NCBI RefSeq assembly: GCF_000966285.1
Contig: NZ_KQ031391.1
Location: 4,822,383 to 4,886,382 of the forward strand
Direction: 5' to 3'
From: Pseudofrankia sp. DC12
GTDB taxonomy: Bacteria > Actinomycetota > Actinomycetes > Frankiales > Frankiaceae
DNA length: 64,000 nucleotides
Shown: piece after piece, positions 36,274 to 44,707 of the stretch
Layout: each line of letters opens with the position of its first letter
Numbering within the stretch: the stretch's first letter is position 1
Made by a program: the position numbers and the translations under genes
Notes under the pieces: generated by a model
Seen by the model: the letters and a program-made list of their open reading frames with translations, nothing else
What the model was told of the DNA's origin: nothing
The model's database searches: none

Positions 36274-37896
36274 TCAGCGCACGTGCAGCCGCTTCAGGAC
36301 ACCCAAGGTCTGCGTGAGTACCGCGGCGTAGCGCTCCTGGCTCAGGAAGCTCGGCGGGTCGAAGCCGAGCAGGCGCTGGCTGGCGACGGTCTGCGGCTCG
36401 GTGAGCTTGAGCAGGCCGTCCGCGCCGTGCCGGCGGCCGAGCCCGGAGGACTTCATCCCGCCCATCGGCGCGCCCTGTGAGCCGTAGGTCGCCGCGTACC
36501 CCTCGTTGACGTTGACGGTGCCCGCCTCGATCCGGGCCGCGACCGCGCGGGCCCGGCCGAGGTCCCGGCTCCAGACGCTGGCGTTCAGGCCGTACTCGGT
36601 GTCGTTCGCCGCCGCGATGGCCGCGTCGTCGCCGTCCACCGGGTAGACCGCGACGACCGGGCCGAACGTCTCGTCGCGGTAGAGGGCCATGCCCGGGGCG
36701 ACGTCGGACACCACGGTCGGCTCGTAGAACAACGGGCCGAGCTCCGGCCGGGCCTTCCCGCCGACGAGCACGGTCGCGCCCTTGCTCACGGCGTCGTCCA
36801 GGTGGGCGCTGACCGCGTCGAGCTGGCGCTGGTAGGTCAGCGACCCCACGTCCGCGGTGTAGTCGAGCGCGGCGCCGAGCCGAAGGTCCTCGACCTCGCC
36901 GACGAAGGCCTTGACGAACGCGTCGTAGACCGACCGGTCGACGTAGATCCGCTCGATCGAGACGCACAGCTGGCCGGCGTTGCTGAAGCAGGCCCGGATC
37001 GCACCCTTCGCCGCCTTCGCCACGTCGGCGTCCGCGAGGACGACCATCGGGTTCTTCCCGCCCAGCTCCAGCGAGCAGCCGACCAGCCGCGCCCCGGCCC
37101 GCGCCGCGATCGCCCGGCCGGCGGCCGTCGAGCCGGTGAAGGCGACGAAGTCCGCGCCGTCGATGAGCGGGTCGCCGACGACGTCGCGGCTGCCCACCAC
37201 GATCTGCCAGACGGCTGGCGGCAGGCCGGCCTCGATCGCGAGCGAGCGCAGCCACAGCGCCGAGAGCGCCGTCTGCGTGTCCGGCTTCTGGACGACCGCG
37301 TTGCCGGCCACCAGCGCCGGCAGCACGTCGTCGGACAGCGCGAGCGGGTAGTTCCACGGCGTGATCACGCAGACGACACCCTTGGGGCGCCTCGCCTCGA
37401 TGGCCCGGGTAAGCACCGGGAACGCGCCGGCTCGACGCTTCGGCGTGAGCAGCCGCGGCGCGCGCCGGCCGAAGTACAGGGCGCAGACCGCGGTCTCCAG
37501 CACCTCCTCGAACGCGTGCGCACGGGCCTTGCCGGTCTCCCACTGCAGGATGTCGAGCACCTCGTCCTGCCGACTCAGCACGAGGTCGTGCAGCCGGGCC
37601 AGGACGGCGGCGCGCTCGCGGACCGGGGCCGCGGCCCAGGCCGGCTGCGCGGCCCGCGCGGTGGCGTAGGCCGCGGCCACGTCGCCGATGCTCGCCTGCG
37701 GCAGCGAGACCAGCGGCTCGCCGGTGAACGGGGCCGGAACGTCGATCGCGTCGCCCGTCGCGGTGAGGCCGTCGACCAGCTGCTTGAGCAGCACCGGGTC
37801 GAGCCGGCGGGCCGGGCCGATGACCCGTCCCGTGGCGGCGCGCGCCCCCGCGCCGGCCTGCGCCGGGGTGGTGCTCGCTGGCGTCGTGGCGGTCAT
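36274..37896 (-). CDS. gabD2: Aldehyde dehydrogenase, succinate-semialdehyde type
   Basis: 540 residues. NAD(P)-dependent oxidation of an aldehyde, most similar in layout to the mycobacterial succinate-semialdehyde dehydrogenase GabD2. The catalytic Cys lies in NAGQLCVSIERIYV, the Glu in LELGGKNPMVVL, and FTGSTAAGRAIA is the nucleotide-binding turn. The N-terminal 25 residues are Ala/Thr-rich. ATG at 37896 follows GGAGGAG, which lies in the first unit of a 25-bp tandem repeat. It would feed succinate to the TCA cycle, where Sdh acts. The GabD2 label is family-level. Confidence 0.85.
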   Translation of the reverse strand: MTATTPASTTPAQAGAGARAATGRVIGPARRLDPVLLKQLVDGLTATGDAIDVPAPFTGEPLVSLPQASIGDVAAAYATARAAQPAWAAAPVRERAAVLARLHDLVLSRQDEVLDILQWETGKARAHAFEEVLETAVCALYFGRRAPRLLTPKRRAGAFPVLTRAIEARRPKGVVCVITPWNYPLALSDDVLPALVAGNAVVQKPDTQTALSALWLRSLAIEAGLPPAVWQIVVGSRDVVGDPLIDGADFVAFTGSTAAGRAIAARAGARLVGCSLELGGKNPMVVLADADVAKAAKGAIRACFSNAGQLCVSIERIYVDRSVYDAFVKAFVGEVEDLRLGAALDYTADVGSLTYQRQLDAVSAHLDDAVSKGATVLVGGKARPELGPLFYEPTVVSDVAPGMALYRDETFGPVVAVYPVDGDDAAIAAANDTEYGLNASVWSRDLGRARAVAARIEAGTVNVNEGYAATYGSQGAPMGGMKSSGLGRRHGADGLLKLTEPQTVASQRLLGFDPPSFLSQERYAAVLTQTLGVLKRLHVR

Positions 37897-37897
37897 T

Positions 37898-37972
37898 GCT
37901 CCTCCAGACAGAGCCGACGGGTGCTCCTCCGGACAGAGCCGACGGGTGCGCCTCCGGACAGAAGCGACGGGC
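37898..37972 (-). repeat. 25-bp tandem repeat, three copies, carrying the gabD2 ribosome site
   Basis: Units start at 37898, 37923 and 37948. Read on the minus strand each contains GGAGG(A/C)GC, so the leader has three Shine-Dalgarno-like sites spaced 25 nt, the last one just before the gabD2 ATG. The repeat also stays in frame with gabD2. Confidence 0.85.
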
Positions 37973-38089
37973 GTGCCGGCCGCGTCGAACGGCTCTACCG
38001 GACGGTAACCACATGTCGCGACGAACGCCACGCCCGCCGACCCGCCCCCCGGCCAGGCGCGCTCCCCGGGCCGGCATCGCCGTGCCCTC

Positions 38090-38425
38090 CTACCCAGCCG
38101 GGGCGTCGCGGAGCCCTGGATTCCCGGTCCCGGCGTCCAGGCTCGGGTGCGCGGCGAGCCGGCGCACGATCGCCGCGGCGGCGATCGCGTGTCCGGCGGC
38201 GTTCGCGTGCACCCGGTCGCTGGCGAAGATGTCGGGATCCGCCGCCCGTCGATGGTGGTGCGTGTCGACATGCAGCCTGCCGGCCTGGGCCGCCACGGCC
38301 GCGGTGATCTGGTGGAGCTCGTCGAACCTGTCGGTCATCGCGGCGGCGAACCGCGGCGACACCGAGGCCGCCACCTGGGCGATGCAGGCGCTGCACACTC
38401 TGCTGGGCGTTGCCGCCCGGGCCAT
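38090..38425 (-). pseudogene. C-terminal fragment of an SGNH/GDSL hydrolase
   Basis: About 111 residues from an ATG at 38425. The stretch FDELHQITAAVAAQAGRLHV followed by DPDIFASDRVHANAAGHAIA matches the last third of SGNH hydrolases, including the DxxH catalytic pair (Asp and His of SDRVHANAAGH). The GDS nucleophile block, Gly block and GxND block are absent upstream, where the frame gives Arg/Pro-rich text. So this is probably a decayed remnant; expression as a small protein cannot be excluded. Confidence 0.6.
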
Positions 38426-39362
38426 TGCGACGACAACCTCCTGACCGCCGCGACAACTCGGCCCGGCCGGCGAACTGAATACTGTATGAAATCTGGAAAT
38501 CATTTTCCGAAAGCCAGCCGAGCGGTGGCGGGGTGGCGATCTGCCACGCTTTCGGTGCCAGACCGAGTGTAGTCGGGCCGTGTTCGGGCCGACGCGCTCG
38601 GATGCTGCTTGTTGTGACGTTGCCGACCCGCCCGGGACGTTGTTGACAACAGATTGCCGCGGCGCGGTCCTCGGGTTCGCGCAGGTGGTGGGCCGACCTG
38701 GCTGGCCGTTCCGGGCCCGCCCTGGCCGGTGCGCGGGGGCGCCTGGTGGCCCACCGGGCCGGACCACATTCCTGATTCAGACACAAGTGATTGACCGGGC
38801 ACCGCCCGCATCGGTACCAAATATTCTCACCGCTTTGGTGTCGGCGAGAGGGATGAACATGGCCCGCCCCCGCCGGTGATTCGAGCACGCGCCTGCCCAG
38901 ACGACGCCTGACCAGACCAGTGCCTGACCAGACAGCCCGCCTGACCAGACAGCCCGCCTGACCAGACAGCCCGCCTGACCAGACAGCCCGCCTGACCAGA
39001 CGACCTGCCCGCCCTTCTCGCTTCCGCCAGTCGACTCATTCGCACCCGCGTCGTGAGTCCCGGACGCAATTCAACTCGGTTTGCTCCGCGTCAAAGGCCC
39101 GCCGGCACGCCGCCGGCGGGACGACCTGCGTTTCCCCCGTTGTGCCCACCCGTCCATGGAGGTCACCCGTGTACCCGCTACCAGCAGCACCACCAGCGCC
39201 TGGCGCCGTCGCCGCGGCCAGGCCCGACGATCACGACTTCACTCGTCTCGGCAGAGCCGCGCGTGGAATGACGCGGCAGGTTCGCCGTAGCTCCGGCCGG
39301 CTCGGTGGCGGCGGTGGACTGGCCGGCTCGGCCACTCCGGTCGGGAAGGGGCACCACGCGCG
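38426..39362. other. Long gene-poor region upstream of the pnt operon
   Basis: 937 bp with no gene. It holds a lower-GC stretch (38470-38530), TTGACC near 38792 followed after 18 bp by TACCAAAT (a weak promoter candidate reading toward pnt), and the 17-bp minisatellite at 38907-39001. GGAAGGGG lies about 12 nt before the pntAA start. Confidence 0.45.
38907..39001. repeat. 17-bp minisatellite upstream of the pnt operon
   Basis: Four perfect copies of CTGACCAGACAGCCCGC at 38924-38991, preceded by a 16-17-bp variant and followed by a partial copy. The copies are directly adjacent, so this is not a CRISPR array. Confidence 0.9.
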
Positions 39363-40598
39363 ATGAGAATTGGTGTCGTACACGAGACCGCCGCGGGCGA
39401 GTGCCGGGTCGCACTGATCCCGCAGGAGGTTGACGGGCTGCGCAAGGCCGGCCATGAGGTGCTCGTCGAGACCGGCGCGGGCGCGGCGGCCGGTTTCCCG
39501 GACGCGGCCTACGCCGAACGTGGCGCCCTGATCGCCTCGGCCACGGACGTCCTGGGCGCCGAGGTCGTGCTCTTCGTCCGGGCGCCGGGGTCGGCCCCGA
39601 CCCTCGCGGACGCGCTGGTCGCCTGGCTTCGGCCGGGGCAGGTGACCATCGGCCTCGCCGATCCGCTGGGCTCGCCCGCGGCCGCCGCGGCGATCGCGGC
39701 CGCCGGGATCACCAGCTTCGCGCTCGACCTGCTGCCGCGGATCACCCGGGCGCAGGCGATGGACGTGCTGAGCTCGCAGGCCACGCTCGCGGGCTACAAG
39801 GCCGCGCTGCTGGCCGCGAGCCGGCTGAACAAGATCTTCCCGATGCTCACGACGGCCGCCGGCACGCTGCCGCCGGCCCGGGCGCTGGTGATCGGCGCCG
39901 GCGTCGCCGGGCTGCAGGCGATCGCGACCTGCAAGCGGCTCGGCGCCGTCGTCTCCGCGTACGACGTCCGCCCGGCCGCCCGGGAGCAGGCCGAGAGCGT
40001 CGGCGCGAGCTTCGTCGACCTCGGGCTTGACGCCGCCGGCGCCGAGACCACGGGCGGCTACGCTGCCGCCCTCGGCGAGGACTTCTACCGTCGCCAGCGC
40101 GAGGCGCTCGGCAAGGTGGTCGCCGCCAGCGACATCGTCATCACGACCGCGCAGGTGCAGGGCGTGCGCGCGCCGGTCCTGGTCACCGCCGAGATGGTCC
40201 ACGCGATGTCGCCGGGCTCGGTCGTCGTCGACCTGGCCGCGGCCCAGGGCGGCAACTGCGAGCTGTCCGAGCCGGACACCGAGGTCGACGTCGACGGCGT
40301 GACGCTGCTCGCGCCGACGAACCTGCCGGCGACCGTGCCCGCGCACGCCAGCCGGCTGTACGCCAAGAACCTCACGAACTTCCTGAAGCTGCTGATCGTC
40401 GACGACGCGGTCCGGCTCGACCTCGACGACCCGATCATCGCCGACACGCTCGTCACCCATGGTGGCGAGGTAGTCGCCCCACGGGTGCGTGAACGGCTCG
40501 GCCTCGCCGCCGCCGAGCCCGCGCCGCCGGCTGCCGCCGAGCCGATCGGGCCCGCGGCGGGCCAGGCGACCGACGTCCCGACCACGGCTGGGGGCTGA
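39363..40598 (+). CDS. pntAA: NAD(P) transhydrogenase subunit alpha part 1
   Basis: 411 residues, the cytoplasmic NAD(H)-binding component (dI) of proton-translocating transhydrogenase, which makes NADPH using the proton gradient. The N-terminus MRIGVVHETAAGECRVALIP and the NAD loop GAGVAGLQAIATCKRLGA are standard for the family; the mobile-loop region follows. The C-terminal 25 residues are Ala/Pro-rich. It is the first gene of a three-gene operon, with only 3 bp to pntAB. As in many bacteria with split subunits, this domain is soluble. Confidence 0.95.
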   Translation: MRIGVVHETAAGECRVALIPQEVDGLRKAGHEVLVETGAGAAAGFPDAAYAERGALIASATDVLGAEVVLFVRAPGSAPTLADALVAWLRPGQVTIGLADPLGSPAAAAAIAAAGITSFALDLLPRITRAQAMDVLSSQATLAGYKAALLAASRLNKIFPMLTTAAGTLPPARALVIGAGVAGLQAIATCKRLGAVVSAYDVRPAAREQAESVGASFVDLGLDAAGAETTGGYAAALGEDFYRRQREALGKVVAASDIVITTAQVQGVRAPVLVTAEMVHAMSPGSVVVDLAAAQGGNCELSEPDTEVDVDGVTLLAPTNLPATVPAHASRLYAKNLTNFLKLLIVDDAVRLDLDDPIIADTLVTHGGEVVAPRVRERLGLAAAEPAPPAAAEPIGPAAGQATDVPTTAGG

Positions 40599-40601
40599 GC
40601 C

Positions 40602-41006
40602 ATGTCCACCGCGATCGAGAGCGGCCTGTACGTGTTCCTGCTGGCGAGCTTCGTCGGCTTCGAGGTGATCCGGCGGGTACCGCCGCTGTTCCACACCCCG
40701 CTGATGTCGCTGACCAACGCGGTCGCCGGCATCTCCCTGGTCGGCTCGCTGGTGATCGCCGGCTCCGGCAAGGGCGCCGTGTCGACGCTGCTCGGCACGA
40801 TCGCCGTCACCGCGTCGACGATCAACGTGGTCGGCGGCTTCCTGATCACCGACCGGATGCTGAAGATGTTCCGCCCGCGCGGGGCGGCGAAGGAGGCGCC
40901 CGCCGGCGGTCCGAGCGCCTGGGACTGGCTGCGGGCGAGGTTCTCCCGCACCGCCGATCCGGCCGCGATCCCGAGCACCGCCGTGACCGGGGAGGCCGGC
41001 CGATGA
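40602..41006 (+). CDS. pntAB: NAD(P) transhydrogenase subunit alpha part 2
   Basis: 134 residues, a small membrane subunit with three or four spans (SGLYVFLLASFVGFEVIRRV, HTPLMSLTNAVAGISLVGSL, and GTIAVTASTINVVGGFLITD). It forms part of the proton channel domain dII. The sequence is typical of PntAB, with an added C-terminal tail of about 45 residues rich in Ala and Arg. ATG starts 3 bp after pntAA and the stop overlaps pntB (ATGA), so the operon is tightly coupled. Confidence 0.95.
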   Translation: MSTAIESGLYVFLLASFVGFEVIRRVPPLFHTPLMSLTNAVAGISLVGSLVIAGSGKGAVSTLLGTIAVTASTINVVGGFLITDRMLKMFRPRGAAKEAPAGGPSAWDWLRARFSRTADPAAIPSTAVTGEAGR

Positions 41007-42394
41007 ACGACTACATCATCCCGCTGTGTTACGTGGCAGCCGGTGCCCTGTTCATCGTCGGCCTGAAGGGGATCACCCAGCCGAAGACCGCGCGGCGCGG
41101 CCTGCGCGCCGCCGAGGCCGGCATGCTGCTGGCCGTCGTCGGGACGCTGCTGCACAAGGAGATCGTCGACTTCAAGTGGATTGTCCTGGCGTTCGTCGTC
41201 GGGTCCACGATCGGCGCGCTGATGGCGGTCTTCGTCCCGATGACGGCGATGCCGCAGCGGATCGCCCTCTCGCACGCGTTCGGTGCGCTGGCGGCCGGCC
41301 TGGTCGGCACCGCCGAGTACTACAACCACCAGCCGGAGATCGGCGCGTTCACGATGACCGCGATCACGCTGGAGGTGCTGCTCGGATTCCTCACCTTCAC
41401 CGGCAGCCTGATGGCGTTCGGCAAGCTGCACGAGATCCTGCCCGGCCGGCCCCAGGTCTACCGGGGGCAGAACGTCCTCAACCTCGCGACGTTGGCACTC
41501 GCCGCCGGCGCGGGCGTCTGGCTGGTCGTCGACCCGTCGAGGACCTTCCTGTTCCCGGTGGTCGCCGTGCTCGCGGCCGCGTTCGGCGTGATGCTGATCG
41601 TCCCGATCGGCGGCGCGGACATGCCGACCGTGATCTCGCTGCTGAACTCCTACGCGGGACTCTCCTCGGTCGCGATGGGATTCGCCCTGGACAACAAGGC
41701 GCTCATCATCGCCGGTGCCCTCGACGGCTCGGCCGGTTTCCTGCTGTCGGTCATCATGTGCCGGGCGATGAACCGGTCCTTCACCAACGTGCTGTTCGGC
41801 GCGTTCGGCCAGGTGGACGCGTCGGCGGCCAGCAGCGGGGTGATCGAGGAACGGCCGGTCCGCAGCGCCACCACCGAGGAGGCGGCGATGCTGTTGGAGA
41901 CCGCCCGCTCGGTCATCATCGTCCCCGGCTACGGCCTCGCCGTCGCCCAGGCGCAGCACCGCATCCGAGAACTCGCCGACGTGCTGACCCGCAACGGCGC
42001 CGAGGTCCGCTTCGCCATCCACCCGGTGGCGGGCCGGATGCCCGGCCACATGAACGTGCTGCTCGCCGAGGCGGACGTCCCCTACGACCAGATCCTCGAC
42101 ATGGACGAGATCAACGCCGATTTCGCCCAGACCGACGTCGCGCTGGTCGTCGGCGCGAACGACGTGACGAACCCGGCCGCCCGCACCAACAAGGACAGCC
42201 CGATCTACGGCATGCCGATCCTCGACGTCGAGTCGGCCCGGACCGTCATGGTCGTCAAACGCGGCATGAAGGCGGGATTCGCGGGTGTCGAGAACGAGCT
42301 CTACTACCAGGACAAGACCCTCATGATCTTCGGCGACGCCAAGAAGGTCGCCGAAGGCCTCGTGCACGACCTCGAGGCGACGGCCCGCGCCTGA
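41003..42394 (+). CDS. pntB: NAD(P) transhydrogenase subunit beta
   Basis: 463 residues. The N-terminal membrane part of eight or nine spans completes the proton channel; the C-terminal domain dIII binds NADP(H) (VPGYGLAVAQAQH is the GxGxxA/V motif, then VGANDVTNPAA and GMPILDVESARTVMVVKRGM). All the usual elements are present, ending normally at YYQDKTLMIFGDAKKVAEGL. A long hairpin follows the stop. Confidence 0.96.
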   Translation: MNDYIIPLCYVAAGALFIVGLKGITQPKTARRGLRAAEAGMLLAVVGTLLHKEIVDFKWIVLAFVVGSTIGALMAVFVPMTAMPQRIALSHAFGALAAGLVGTAEYYNHQPEIGAFTMTAITLEVLLGFLTFTGSLMAFGKLHEILPGRPQVYRGQNVLNLATLALAAGAGVWLVVDPSRTFLFPVVAVLAAAFGVMLIVPIGGADMPTVISLLNSYAGLSSVAMGFALDNKALIIAGALDGSAGFLLSVIMCRAMNRSFTNVLFGAFGQVDASAASSGVIEERPVRSATTEEAAMLLETARSVIIVPGYGLAVAQAQHRIRELADVLTRNGAEVRFAIHPVAGRMPGHMNVLLAEADVPYDQILDMDEINADFAQTDVALVVGANDVTNPAARTNKDSPIYGMPILDVESARTVMVVKRGMKAGFAGVENELYYQDKTLMIFGDAKKVAEGLVHDLEATARA

Positions 42395-42403
42395 CCCCGC
42401 GCT

Positions 42404-42453
42404 GAAGGCCGGGTGCCACCGGGGCAATGGCGCCCCGGTGGCACTCGGCCTTC
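42404..42453 (+). terminator. Long intrinsic hairpin after the pnt operon
   Basis: Arms of 22 bp (42404-42425 and 42432-42453) pair with one mismatch around a 6-nt loop, starting 10 nt after the pntB stop codon. This is the clearest terminator of the window together with 57478-57527. Confidence 0.85.
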
Positions 42454-42488
42454 TCCGTCCCGCGATCGCCGCGCCGGCCCGTTGGTCT

Positions 42489-42560
42489 GATCGCGGTTTC
42501 GGCCCTCGGGCGGTCGCGACAGGCTCTGATCACGACCACCCGAGGGCCGAAGCCGCGATC
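42489..42560. repeat. Dispersed palindromic element, copy 3 (best preserved)
   Basis: 30-bp arms (42489-42518 and 42531-42560) pair at 27 of 30 positions around a 12-nt loop. Each arm begins GATCGCGG, contains CGGCCCTCGGG and ends GGTCG. It lies between convergent pntB and the TetR gene. Confidence 0.85.
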
Positions 42561-42621
42561 ATGGGCGAGGACCGATCCTGCGGGCATCCTCCTGCTGGAC
42601 GGGGCGAGAGCCCGAGGTGGG

Positions 42622-43368
42622 TCAGCTGGCGGCGCGCAGGGCGGCCAGGCCCAGATGGTGCAGCAGGTCGGCCATCCGGGTGCGGCCGAGGCGGGCCGCG
42701 CTGCCGGTGGCGCTGTACGGGGTCGAGTTGAGCAGCCCGAAGGTCGCGTGGACGGTGGCCCGGGCCGCGTCCTCGGCGAGCTCGGGGTCGCGGGCCCGCA
42801 GCTGGGTGACCCAGAGCTCCACGTACCTGCGCTGCAGCCGGCGCACCGACCGGGCCGCCGTCTCGTCCATGCTGGCGAGGTCCCGGTCCTGGATGCGGAT
42901 CAGCTCGGGGGAGCCGAGCGCGAACGACACATGCCAGCGCACCAGCGCGTCCAGTGCCTCGTCCGGGCCCGCGGCGGCGTCGGCCCGGACCGTCCCCTCG
43001 GCCAGCAGCCGCTCGCTGATCCCGACCAACAGCTCGGTCAGGATCGCCTGCTTGCTGGGGAAGTGCTTGTAGACCGCCGGCCCGGAGACACCGGCCGCCG
43101 CACCGATGTCGTTGATGCTGACCCCGTGATAACCCCGGTCGGCCATCAGCCGGGCGGCCGCGCCCAGCAGCTGCTCGCGCCGCGCGCCCACCGGCGTGGA
43201 CGGCGTCGTCACCGAAGGCGTGGCGAGCGGCGCCGTGCTCGCCCCGGCCCCGCGCGGCGTGACGGCCGGCGGCGGATCGGCTGGCTGCGGATCGGCTGGC
43301 CGCTGGTCGGCTGGCCGCGGACCCGATGGCGCCATCTCGGCGCGGGTCGGATCGGCTGGCCCAGGCAT
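42622..43368 (-). CDS. TetR-family transcriptional regulator
   Basis: 248 residues. After a disordered Pro/Ala-rich N-terminus of about 60 residues with PADxx repeats, the helix-turn-helix region reads REQLLGAAARLMADRGYHGVSINDIGAAAGVSGPAVYKHFPSK (split here only by family blocks), a canonical TetR domain. The ligand domain includes GTVRADAAAGPDEALDALVRWHVSFAL, a layout common in TetR regulators of acyl-CoA and lipid genes in actinobacteria. A perfect palindrome lies 42 bp upstream, so it probably represses its own promoter. The divergent SMP-30 gene is a candidate target. The ligand is unknown. Confidence 0.88.
   Translation of the reverse strand: MPGPADPTRAEMAPSGPRPADQRPADPQPADPPPAVTPRGAGASTAPLATPSVTTPSTPVGARREQLLGAAARLMADRGYHGVSINDIGAAAGVSGPAVYKHFPSKQAILTELLVGISERLLAEGTVRADAAAGPDEALDALVRWHVSFALGSPELIRIQDRDLASMDETAARSVRRLQRRYVELWVTQLRARDPELAEDAARATVHATFGLLNSTPYSATGSAARLGRTRMADLLHHLGLAALRAAS
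43274..43318 (-). repeat. 15-bp in-frame tandem repeat, three copies
   Basis: Three 15-bp copies (43274, 43289, 43304) encode the PAD-x-x repeats in the disordered N-terminus of the TetR protein. Confidence 0.8.
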
Positions 43369-43409
43369 GCGGGCACATTACCGCCTGTGCCGGCGCTTCC
43401 GACGGTCTG

Positions 43410-43427
43410 GGTTAGCAACCGCTAACC
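43410..43427. promoter_or_regulatory. Palindromic operator for the TetR regulator
   Basis: GGTTAGC-AACC-GCTAACC is a perfect 7-bp inverted repeat with a 4-nt spacer, 42 bp before the TetR start and 222 bp before the SMP-30 start. Its size and A/T-containing arms, in otherwise GC-rich DNA, fit a TetR operator. Confidence 0.7.
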
Positions 43428-43649
43428 AGGTCCGGCCAGCGTGAGCCGGCCCGGCGGGCGTGCTGACTATCCCGTTTCCGACGGGCCGGTGACGTCCGCC
43501 GGTCGTGGGCCGTTACGGTGTGGGCTCGGATTCCGTCGGTCGGCGTCGGTGTCGGTGACGGGGGCCGTCGTTTCGTACGACCCTGTGCCGCTTGGAGAAC
43601 CCTGCCGCGCCACGGCAGCGCCGTGCCCCTGTCGACGGATGGAGATTCC

Positions 43650-44585
43650 GTGTCGTCTTCCCCTGTCTCGGTGCTGCTCGACGGCCGCAGCTTCCTGGAG
43701 GCCCCGCGCTGGCACGACGGCCGGCTGTGGGTCTCGGACCAGTACCTGGGGGAGGTCCTCGCCGTCGACCCGCGGACCGGGGACGCCGAGGTGATGGCCA
43801 GGCTGGACGGCCATCCGGCCGGGCTCGGCTGGCTGCCCGACGGCCGGCTCCTGGTTGTCTCGATGATCGACCGGCGCCTGCTGCGCCAGGAGCCGGACGG
43901 CGGGCTCGTCCTGCACGCCGACCTGTCCGGCTACTGCGGCGGCAGCCTGAACGAGCTGGTGGTCGACGCGCGGGGGCGCGCGTACGCGGGCAACTTCGGC
44001 TTCGACGTGATGTCCGGCGAGGCGACGAAACCCACCGTCCTGGTCCGGATCGACCCGGACGGCACCACGAGCGTCGCCGCGAAGGACCTCACCTTCCCCA
44101 ACGGCACGGTCATCATCCCGCTCGCGGCGCCCGGGTCCGCAGCGGCGCCAGCCGGGCTGTCCGGCGTCGTGGCCACGCTGGTGGTCGCCGAGACGTTCGA
44201 CAGCCGGCTGACCGCGTTCGACGTCACCGGCGACGGCACCCTGCTGCGCCCGCGGCTGTGGGCCGACCTGTCGAGCGGCGCTGGCCGGGTGGCCGGGCTG
44301 CCCGCCGACGACCGGCCGGCCGCCACCGACGGGATCTGCGTCGACGCCGAGGGCGCCATCTGGGTCGCCGACGCCTACCACAACCGGGTGCTGCGGGTGC
44401 GCGAGGGCGGCGAGGTCGTCGACGAGGTCTCGACCGGCGTCGAAGGCACCTACGCCTGCGCGCTCGGCGGCGCCGACGGCCGCACCCTGTTCATCTGCAC
44501 CGCCCGGTCGTTCCTGGACTCCGAGCGGGCGGCGACGCGCGAGGCCCGCCTGCTGACCAGCCGGGTCGACGTGCCGGCCGCCTGA
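43650..44585 (+). CDS. SMP-30/gluconolactonase family protein
   Basis: 311 residues, a six-bladed beta-propeller of calcium/zinc-dependent lactonases. The metal ligands are in the expected places: Glu in LEAPRW, Asn in SLNELVVDARGRAYAGNFG, and Asp in ATDGICVDAEGAIWVADAYHNRV. GTG at 43650 is set by GGAG six bases upstream and gives the usual N-terminus. It is divergent from the TetR gene, with the palindrome between them. It probably hydrolyses a sugar or other lactone. Confidence 0.88.
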   Translation: MSSSPVSVLLDGRSFLEAPRWHDGRLWVSDQYLGEVLAVDPRTGDAEVMARLDGHPAGLGWLPDGRLLVVSMIDRRLLRQEPDGGLVLHADLSGYCGGSLNELVVDARGRAYAGNFGFDVMSGEATKPTVLVRIDPDGTTSVAAKDLTFPNGTVIIPLAAPGSAAAPAGLSGVVATLVVAETFDSRLTAFDVTGDGTLLRPRLWADLSSGAGRVAGLPADDRPAATDGICVDAEGAIWVADAYHNRVLRVREGGEVVDEVSTGVEGTYACALGGADGRTLFICTARSFLDSERAATREARLLTSRVDVPAA

Positions 44586-44707
44586 CGATCCCGGTCGAAG
44601 CGGCCCGGCTGCCCCGGATCTGGGGGTACCTGCCCGTCCGAGTACCGGATGCGCGATCGTGTATGTCCTACGGGACCGCGCAGGCGGCGTATTCGGTGGG
44701 GGACTGG

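Noticed and set aside
28707-38635. 14-bp sequence GTGACGTTGCCGAC shared by 28710-28723 and about 38615-38628
   Set aside because: Only one extra copy, with no similarity in the flanks; it could be chance.
38907-39001. CRISPR-like repeat array
   Set aside because: The 17-bp copies are directly adjacent with no spacers, and no cas genes are present.
40085-42427. Long antisense open frame opposite the pnt genes
   Set aside because: All three pnt subunits are complete on the plus strand; the antisense product shows no family similarity.
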